From the NCBI GenBank assembly GCA_016201105.1, contig JACQDN010000007.1, positions 1-64,000 on the forward strand: DNA of 64,000 bases, in the 5' to 3' direction. The DNA is from Pseudomonadota bacterium. Lineage in GTDB: Bacteria > Pseudomonadota > Alphaproteobacteria > Micropepsales > Micropepsaceae. The position numbers and the translations under genes are program-made. Below are positions 45,791 through 51,903 of the stretch, in pieces; within the stretch, counting starts at the first letter, position 1, and every line of letters begins with the position of its first letter. The notes beneath the pieces were generated by a model that saw nothing but the letters and a program-made list of their open reading frames with translations, ran no database searches and was not told the origin of the DNA.

Positions 45791-46042
45791 ATGAAAACGA
45801 TCACCCTCGCAACCATAGCAACCATGGTACTGGCGCTGGCCCCGCCGGCATTGGCGCAGAAATCAAGCAGTCAGGGGCCGGATCCGGCCACCATCGTCGA
45901 CATGTGCGACCAGAACGGCGACAAAGCGCTCACCAAGCAGGAATGGAACGCTTGCGGCGCTCCCACGCCCTATCCCGAAGCCGCCGATACGAACAAAGAC
46001 GGCAAGGTCGACGCGGCCGAACTCGCGGCCGCCGGGCAGTGA
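45791..46042 (+). CDS. Small secreted EF-hand protein
   Basis: 83 residues. Signal peptide MKTITLATIATMVLALAPPA with cleavage after ALA, then two EF-hand-type loops: DQNGDKALTKQEW (residues 39-51) and DTNKDGKVDAAEL, each with D-x-N/D-x-D/N-G spacing and a closing Glu. It probably binds calcium in the periplasm. It lies 38 bases downstream of the previous secreted protein and may be cotranscribed with it. Confidence 0.8.
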   Translation: MKTITLATIATMVLALAPPALAQKSSSQGPDPATIVDMCDQNGDKALTKQEWNACGAPTPYPEAADTNKDGKVDAAELAAAGQ

Positions 46043-46049
46043 CCAATCA

Positions 46050-46081
46050 GTGCAGGAGCCTCCTTGCGGAGGCTCCTGCAC
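46050..46081. terminator. Perfect hairpin between convergent genes
   Basis: GTGCAGGAGCCTCC and GGAGGCTCCTGCAC form a 14-bp perfect stem with a TTGC loop. It lies 8 bases after the EF-hand gene stop and 34 bases before the end of the minus-strand methyltransferase, the right place for a shared, bidirectional terminator. No T-run follows the stem, so intrinsic termination is uncertain. Confidence 0.6.
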
Positions 46082-46114
46082 CACTATCGTTTCAATTCGC
46101 AATCTTCGATCCGG

Positions 46115-46849
46115 TCAACGTTTGACGAGTTTGCCCAGCGCCCGCGTGGTCTCCACGACGGCCGACTTGAGGAAATTCCACGTCAAATCTTGTTCTACAA
46201 CGAATTGGCGAACACTCTTCAGTCGCAAGAGCTCCGCCGGGTGACGCTCGAAATAGTCGAAGGCGTATCCTTCGTCACGCCGCGCGCAGAACCACTCGAA
46301 CTGCGTACGATCGCGCGCAGCATCGGTGTTTTCCGGCTTGAAGACGACGCCGCAACCAAAATCGCAATCGACCGTGAACGACAAGACATCGCGCCGGGGC
46401 AAGGTGAAATCGACGAAGGCCTGATGGCTGACGCCGCACCAGAAACCGGGGCGATAGTATGGATCGGCCATGCCTACGTTCGGCGGCTTGCAGTCATGCA
46501 TGATCAGCAGACCGCCGGGGCGCACCAGGCAATAGCCGCCTAAAATGTCTTCCATCGACGCGCGGTAGATATGAAAGGAATCCACGAAGACGATGTCGTA
46601 GAGTCCGCGGCCGGCTTTGCCATCGAGGATGGCGAGAACAAGCTCGGCGGAGGACGCTTGGGTGGTGCGAAAGTCGACGGGCAGACCGTCCGAGAAATCT
46701 TCGGGACAGCGATAGAGAAGGCGCTGGCAATCCAGCTGCGCGCGGTCGATTTGGCCAAAGGCTTTGCCCGAACCGGGCGTGGCGATCTCCAGATAGGTGC
46801 CGCAGCCCCGCTTGCGCGCGAGAGCGTTGACGATGTCCGCCTTCTTCAC
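46115..46849 (-). CDS. Class I methyltransferase-like protein
   Basis: 244 residues. GCGTYLEIATPGSGKAFGQI (about 15-34), YDIVFVDSFHIYRASMEDI and RPGGLLIMHDCKPPNVGM are the usual methyltransferase-24 type motifs (motif I, post-I and the conserved DC-type loop). The start codon appears to be a GTG. It is 95 bases from the SDR gene and on the same strand, so it may be part of the acylation operon described at 47895-54743, or a separate unit. The methyl acceptor is unknown. Confidence 0.7.
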   Translation of the reverse strand: MKKADIVNALARKRGCGTYLEIATPGSGKAFGQIDRAQLDCQRLLYRCPEDFSDGLPVDFRTTQASSAELVLAILDGKAGRGLYDIVFVDSFHIYRASMEDILGGYCLVRPGGLLIMHDCKPPNVGMADPYYRPGFWCGVSHQAFVDFTLPRRDVLSFTVDCDFGCGVVFKPENTDAARDRTQFEWFCARRDEGYAFDYFERHPAELLRLKSVRQFVVEQDLTWNFLKSAVVETTRALGKLVKR

Positions 46850-46944
46850 CCTTCTCCCCCATGCCCGGCTAAAGATTACAGAACATTAAGCCAAGGGCGG
46901 GCAGCTTCAAAGCGGCGGATCGGCAACACCGGATTACTGGAAAC

Positions 46945-47895
46945 TCAGACCTTCCACTGCGTGCCTTGCACCAGAGCCTCGTAGAACGCCGGACTGTAGG
47001 CGCCTTGCGGGTTCTCGCGCACCCGCGCGTCGAGGAACTCAGCGTCCTTGCCGACCAGGATGCGCCACGTCTCGGCTCTCACGCCGTCCAGGATGATGGT
47101 CGCGGCCTCGGCGGCGGTCGTGGGGGCGTCGTCGTGAAACCGTTTGGCTTGCGCTTCCACCAGCGCACGCACGGAATCATCGCACTGGCCGGAAAGATCG
47201 AGGCCCTGCGCCGCCAGCGCTTTGCGTACGACCGGCACATCGATGGCCGTCTCGCTGCCGCTCAGGATCTTGCGGGAGTTGGTCACGATGTCGGTCCCGA
47301 TATGTCCCGGCATCACCACCGAGCACTTGATGTGCGGCGCGTTCACCGCGAGATCGGTCATCAGCGCTTCGGTGAATCCCTTCACCGCGAATTTCGCCGC
47401 GCAGTAGGCCGTGTGCGGACGGCCCGGACCGATCGACGCCCAGAAGCCGTTGACGCTGCTGGTGTTGACGATGTGGCCTTCGCTTGCCTTCAGCAGCAAC
47501 GGCAGGAACGCGCGGGTGGAATAGTAGACGCCGAACCAGCAGACATTGAAAGTCTTGTCCCACTGTGCGCGATCGCCATTGACGATGCTTCCGCCGCCGC
47601 CGATGCCGGCATTGTTGAAAAGAAGATGGATATGGTCGGTATCGAGATCGCGTTTCACGGCTTGGGCAAAAGCCAGCATCTGATCTTCGACGGAAACATC
47701 GGCGACAAAAGTCGCGACCCGCGTTCCTTGCGGCGCCTCGCCCACGCAACGGCGCCTGGTTTCGGCCATGTTTTCCGCCGACACGTCGCACATGGCGACA
47801 TTGCATCCTTCGGCGACCAGCTGAAGCGCGAGTTCGCGCCCCATGCCGGTTCCCCCGCCCGTGATCACCGCGGTTTTTCCACCAAACTCCTTCAT
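46945..47895 (-). CDS. Short-chain dehydrogenase/reductase
   Basis: 316 residues. The cofactor motif TAVITGGGTGMGRELALQL, the NNAG motif (HLLFNNAGIGGG) and the catalytic Ser and Tyr-x3-Lys (NTSSVNGFW, YCAAKFAVKG) mark a classical SDR. The ATG at 47895 has AGGAAGG five bases upstream. It is 46 bases downstream of the acyl-shuttle microprotein, so it could tailor the acyl group before transfer or be an independent oxidoreductase. Substrate unknown. Confidence 0.83.
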   Translation of the reverse strand: MKEFGGKTAVITGGGTGMGRELALQLVAEGCNVAMCDVSAENMAETRRRCVGEAPQGTRVATFVADVSVEDQMLAFAQAVKRDLDTDHIHLLFNNAGIGGGGSIVNGDRAQWDKTFNVCWFGVYYSTRAFLPLLLKASEGHIVNTSSVNGFWASIGPGRPHTAYCAAKFAVKGFTEALMTDLAVNAPHIKCSVVMPGHIGTDIVTNSRKILSGSETAIDVPVVRKALAAQGLDLSGQCDDSVRALVEAQAKRFHDDAPTTAAEAATIILDGVRAETWRILVGKDAEFLDARVRENPQGAYSPAFYEALVQGTQWKV

Positions 47896-47941
47896 GACGA
47901 CCTTCCTGCGCAACTTGATTTCGATTGAGCGAGATCGTGGC

Positions 47942-48079
47942 CTAAAGGCCGAGATAGCGAAAGCCTGAATCCGGCGCGCCCGCCTCAATCATCACCGCGC
48001 AGAACAGCCCGACGTACCACAGCACGATCAGGATATTCGCAAGCCTGAGCGGCAGATGGGCTTTCAGGAAGGCATACAT
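47942..48079 (-). CDS. DltX-like membrane microprotein with C-terminal acyl-shuttle motif
   Basis: 45 residues, too short for ordinary gene finding. The ATG at 48079 shares its A with the TGA of the MBOAT gene (TGATG), so it is translationally coupled. Residues 1-12 are positively charged (K6, H8, R12), residues 13-30 form one membrane helix (LANILIVLWYVGLFCAVM), and the C-terminus ends in FRYLGL. In the Dlt pathway an analogous one-helix microprotein (DltX) ends in a hexapeptide whose Tyr receives the acyl group from the MBOAT and passes it to DltD. Topology (N in, C out) and the F-x-Y-x-x-hydrophobic pattern fit; identity is inferred and not tested. Confidence 0.75.
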   Translation of the reverse strand: MYAFLKAHLPLRLANILIVLWYVGLFCAVMIEAGAPDSGFRYLGL

Positions 48080-49188
48080 CAGCCGACTCCCATCAGGGAC
48101 GCGAGCTTCGTCCATGACGCCGAAAGTGTGACTTCTTTCGTAATGGCGAAGCTGGCGACAACGAACACCATCGTCAGCGCCCAGGCGATTGTCGTCTCAA
48201 GCTTGGCGGCCACCCCCACGGCCGCCGGCCAATGGGCGCGCAAATTTCGCCAGCCGTTCCAGATCGCAATACCGATCCCATGGAACAGTCCCCACAGAAG
48301 ATAGCGCGGCGAGAATTCGTGCCACAACCCGAGAACCACCATTGCCGACACCGCGGAAGCCCCACGATGGCGCGTCAGCGCAAGGACGGGCATGTTCACG
48401 TAATCGCGGCACCAACTCGTCACCGAAATATGCCAGCGGCGCCAGAAATCGGCGATGTTGCGCGCCAGGTAAGGCCGATCGAAATTCTCCATGACGCGAA
48501 CACCGAGAAGCAGCGCGACGCCGATGGCGATGTCGGAATAGCCTGCGAATTTGAAGTAGAGCGATCCACCGTAGTCGATGCATTCCAGCCAGCTGCGCAA
48601 TGTCCCCTGGGGAACCGAGAGCACGTAGTTGTGGAGATACTTTCCCACCAGCACATCGGACAGCAACACCACTTGCACATACCCGTAGAGGATTGTTTGC
48701 AGACCTGCCGAAAAGAAAGCCGGATTCCACCGGTGGCGATGGATTTCGCGCTCGAAACGCACGAAGCGGTCGACAGGCCCCACGGCAAAGGTCGGCGGGA
48801 AGAGAAGAAAAAGAGCGTACTCCAGCGGCGAGACATCACCGGCAACGCCGCGCGCGCCTTCCAACACGACATGAGTGGCGCGCAGCACGTAGAACGCCGC
48901 GCCAAACCAGACAAATCCGCCACCCGCATAAGCGCGCAGAACGAGAAAACCGCAGAACGCGACGATGGCATAGATGTAGCGCCAAAGCGGCGACGGTGCG
49001 GCGCGAAGCATGAGATAGGACGTCGCCCCTATCGCCGCGAGCAACAGAATGCTGAGCGGAGCGGCATAGGCAAGAAAGCCGAGGGTCGCCAAGCTCAGCA
49101 ACGGCCAGCGATAGCTGGGCGGCGTCGACCAGAACGTGGCGACGAGGATCGCGATCGCAGCAACCGTCTGAGCACTGACAGCGGTCAC
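48079..49188 (-). CDS. Membrane-bound O-acyltransferase (DltB-like MBOAT)
   Basis: 369 residues with about ten membrane segments. The conserved MBOAT core is FKFAGYSDIAIGVALLLGV (about 213-231), NFDRPYLARNIADFWRRWHIS and GLWHEFSPRYLLWGLFHGIG, with the expected catalytic His at about residue 290. In DltB-type systems it moves an acyl group from a carrier-protein thioester through the membrane to the Tyr of a C-terminal shuttle peptide. The gene overlaps the SGNH gene by 4 bp and the microprotein by 1 bp, and its own C-terminus lacks the hexapeptide, consistent with the separate microprotein. Confidence 0.88.
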   Translation of the reverse strand: MTAVSAQTVAAIAILVATFWSTPPSYRWPLLSLATLGFLAYAAPLSILLLAAIGATSYLMLRAAPSPLWRYIYAIVAFCGFLVLRAYAGGGFVWFGAAFYVLRATHVVLEGARGVAGDVSPLEYALFLLFPPTFAVGPVDRFVRFEREIHRHRWNPAFFSAGLQTILYGYVQVVLLSDVLVGKYLHNYVLSVPQGTLRSWLECIDYGGSLYFKFAGYSDIAIGVALLLGVRVMENFDRPYLARNIADFWRRWHISVTSWCRDYVNMPVLALTRHRGASAVSAMVVLGLWHEFSPRYLLWGLFHGIGIAIWNGWRNLRAHWPAAVGVAAKLETTIAWALTMVFVVASFAITKEVTLSASWTKLASLMGVG

Positions 49189-50081
49189 GGCGAGAGATCC
49201 AATTCATGACGGATTTTTGCCGCAAGCCAGGGATCGAACCGCGCACGCCCTCTTTCGTTGAGATGCGCGAAGTCGCAGAAATTGTCGCTCTTCCATTCCC
49301 CGGCGAACCTCCAAACCGCAAAGCCGCGCGCCGCGAGCGCAGAAAGCGTCTGGGTTCGCCAGCGTACCAGGAGAGGCTGCGCGCTTTCCAATTCCATGGC
49401 CCGCGGCAGATCCAGGATCGCAACGCGGACACCGGTCCGCCGAAGGCGTTCCAACACCGGCATTGCCGCAAGTGTTGGCGTCGCGGCGATTGAGATCCCG
49501 TTATATTCCGTCACCGCTTCTCCGAAGGATTTCTTCAACGACACACACTGTCGCGCGACGGACTTCGGCGCTCCAGAGTCAATTCCATTGCGCAATGCGT
49601 TGACGATCATCGTGATGCTGCGAAAGAACCCAAAGTTTGGCTCTCCCTGGGGCGGTTCAAGTATTTCATACTGGACGAGCAGCAGATCGGGATGCGCACG
49701 CTCTGCGATCGGCATGATTTTGTCGACCCACGAAGAGCGCGCATTGTCCAAATGAAACAAGAGAACCTTGGCGTTTGCGCCGATCTCTTTGCCAAACGAC
49801 ATAGGATCCGCCATCGCGTGATGAATCCGAGAGCTGCCAACGAAGATCACAAGCGGGCCTTGGCGGCGCTCTGGAGGCGACATGGCCTCGACGAGACGCG
49901 ATTGCTGCGCGATGTGAGCGTCGACGCCTTCAAGCCACACTGCCTGCGCCCACTCAATCGTTCCAAAGCCCACGACAAGCGAGAGAAGGCACAGCGATCC
50001 AATGGCAATCCACAACCTTATCGGAATCGCGTCTTCGAGCGCGCGTGGAATGTGCACAGTGGATTGGCGGGCGTCAGACAT
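49185..50081 (-). CDS. DltD-like SGNH-hydrolase-fold protein
   Basis: 298 residues with one N-terminal membrane helix (about 21-41) and a periplasmic domain. The nucleophile block VIFVGSSRIHHAM has Ser at 83-84, a central KVLLFHLDNARSSWVDKI resembles DltD, and DFAHLNERGRARF at about 270-282 supplies the Asp and His of the triad. DltD-type proteins take the acyl group from the shuttle Tyr and place it on the polymer. The start is set by 8 bp overlap with the carrier-fusion gene and 4 bp overlap with the MBOAT gene. Classical SGNH esterase activity is an alternative. Confidence 0.78.
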   Translation of the reverse strand: MSDARQSTVHIPRALEDAIPIRLWIAIGSLCLLSLVVGFGTIEWAQAVWLEGVDAHIAQQSRLVEAMSPPERRQGPLVIFVGSSRIHHAMADPMSFGKEIGANAKVLLFHLDNARSSWVDKIMPIAERAHPDLLLVQYEILEPPQGEPNFGFFRSITMIVNALRNGIDSGAPKSVARQCVSLKKSFGEAVTEYNGISIAATPTLAAMPVLERLRRTGVRVAILDLPRAMELESAQPLLVRWRTQTLSALAARGFAVWRFAGEWKSDNFCDFAHLNERGRARFDPWLAAKIRHELDLSP

Positions 50082-51903
50082 GGCCGCGCAGGGAATTGAC
50101 GATTTCGACGGCAGTGCCCAGATCGCTCAGGCGAATGATGTCGCGGGCCGATATCTGAATGCCGAAACGCTCTTCCAGAGCGAAGACGAACGTGAGATGC
50201 CCCATCGAATCCCAACCGAACGTGTTCTCGGGCGAGGAGTGGACTGAAAGCGGGCTGCGTGCGCGGAATGTGTCGCGCGCGATCTGGAATACTTGCGCAG
50301 AAACATCGCCCTCTCCTTTCATGCCGTGGGCGGAATTCTGGATGCGTTCGCGCAACACCTCCAGCTGCACTTTCCCCGAAGGACCGTAAGGAAGACCGGA
50401 GAGCAACGCGATACGGCGCGGCACCTTGTAAGGCGCCAGATGCGCGCGGCAATGCTCCGTCAAGGTCACTTCGTTGGCGGCCGATCCGGGATTGAGCATG
50501 ACGGCCGAAACCGGAATCTCTTCAAGCTCGGGATGCGGCAGGCCAAGCGTTGCGGCGTCGACGACATCCGGATGCCGCTTGAGCGCCGCAGTGATTTCTT
50601 CGGGCTGAATCGTGTGACCGCCGCTGACGAGGACGTTTTTCTTGCGGCCCGAGAATTGGACGAAGCCGTCGGCGTCGATGGCCGCAAGATCGCCGGTGCG
50701 CAACCAGCCGTCGCGCAGGACCTCGGCGCTCGCGGCTTCATCTGCGAAATAGCCGCTCATCAGATTGGGTCCGGCGAGCCAGATTTCCCCGGTTTCGCCC
50801 GGCGAAGCTTCTCGCGTTTCGTCCGCCATGATCTTGATCCGGCAGTCAGACGGCTTTCCCAAAGTGTGCTTGCGCGCCGGTCTGGGCGGCGGTCCGCTGA
50901 AGATTGCCCCGCAAACGGTTTCCGTCAGACCGTAGACATTGGCAAGGGCATAACCGTAGCGCTGCTCGAATCCGTCCCACACCCGCGCCTCAAGATGGCC
51001 GGCAGTGGAAATGATCGCTTTCAACTCCAGATCGGCAAAAGCATCGCGCAAGCCGTCGGCGAGGCGCAGTATGATCGCCAGCATCGCAGGCACCACCGTG
51101 AAGTGGGTGATGCGCTCCGCATAGAGCGTGTCGAGAACCTTCTGCACATTGTTCAGCTGGAAGCGCAAAGGACGATAGAGCGTGGCGCCGGAGGCGAGCG
51201 CCAGAAGGCCGCCCTGGATGATGCCGTCGGCGTGATGGAAAGGCAGGAGATTGCAAAGGCGCGAGCCGTCATCCAAGCCGAACTGCTTCATCAGGGTTTG
51301 AAGGTGAGTACCCACCGCACCGTGACTTAGTTCGACGGCCTTGGGCCGTGCGGTCGAACCTGAGGTAAAAATAATCAGCGCCGGCTCTTGAGCGGAAGGA
51401 ACAGATGGAGGCGTACCCGGAGCGGCCCCCCGCAACGATGAAAAGAAACCGCCCTCCTCCGCGCTTTTGCGCAGCAGTTTGCGGTAGACGCCACCGGTTC
51501 TTGGCTGTTCGGCGGGGATGATCCAAAGCGTGCCGTCCGGCACCAGCCCCCAAGCCGCGGCGATCATGGCGTCGATGACGAACGCATCGGGCCGCGAAAC
51601 CTCGCGCAGAATTGTCGCGGCCGGCTCGGGGGCATCGGGATCGGCCATGACCGGCACGAGGCCATGAACGAGCGCCGCAACGACCACGGCCAGCACAATA
51701 CGGTCGTCACGCGACGCAATCATGAGACGGCTGCCGCGTTTCCAGCCGCGTGCCTCGAATGCACCGCCGAGACGCGCGACATGGTCGGCGAACTCGCCAT
51801 AGAGAAGCGTTCCCCGCTCGGCGACAAGCAGCGGCTTGGACGCAGGCACACGCTTGATCGCCGCCGACCAATCGGCGGACTCGGGCTCGGGAAGCATCGT
51901 CAA
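50074..51903 (-). CDS. Adenylate-forming enzyme with C-terminal carrier domain (DltA-DltC-like fusion)
   Basis: 609 residues. The AMP-binding domain (about 1-505) shows ALIIFTSGSTARPKAVEL (P-loop), NVYGLTETV, GWLRTGDLAAIDADGF and SGRKKNVLVSGGHTIQPEE, with the C-terminal Lys in GPSGKVQLE. Residues about 530-609 form a carrier domain: the phosphopantetheine Ser is at about 566 in FGWDSMGHLTF. Activation and loading on one chain replace separate DltA and DltC. Identity of the acyl group (amino acid, fatty acid or other) is not evident. Overlaps the 947-residue gene by 4 bp and the SGNH gene by 8 bp. Confidence 0.85.
   Translation of the reverse strand: MTMLPEPESADWSAAIKRVPASKPLLVAERGTLLYGEFADHVARLGGAFEARGWKRGSRLMIASRDDRIVLAVVVAALVHGLVPVMADPDAPEPAATILREVSRPDAFVIDAMIAAAWGLVPDGTLWIIPAEQPRTGGVYRKLLRKSAEEGGFFSSLRGAAPGTPPSVPSAQEPALIIFTSGSTARPKAVELSHGAVGTHLQTLMKQFGLDDGSRLCNLLPFHHADGIIQGGLLALASGATLYRPLRFQLNNVQKVLDTLYAERITHFTVVPAMLAIILRLADGLRDAFADLELKAIISTAGHLEARVWDGFEQRYGYALANVYGLTETVCGAIFSGPPPRPARKHTLGKPSDCRIKIMADETREASPGETGEIWLAGPNLMSGYFADEAASAEVLRDGWLRTGDLAAIDADGFVQFSGRKKNVLVSGGHTIQPEEITAALKRHPDVVDAATLGLPHPELEEIPVSAVMLNPGSAANEVTLTEHCRAHLAPYKVPRRIALLSGLPYGPSGKVQLEVLRERIQNSAHGMKGEGDVSAQVFQIARDTFRARSPLSVHSSPENTFGWDSMGHLTFVFALEERFGIQISARDIIRLSDLGTAVEIVNSLRGHV

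Noticed and set aside
48232..49209. Plus-strand frame opposite the MBOAT gene
   Set aside because: The MBOAT core and membrane segments are on the minus strand; this frame is an Arg/Ala/Glu-rich shadow.
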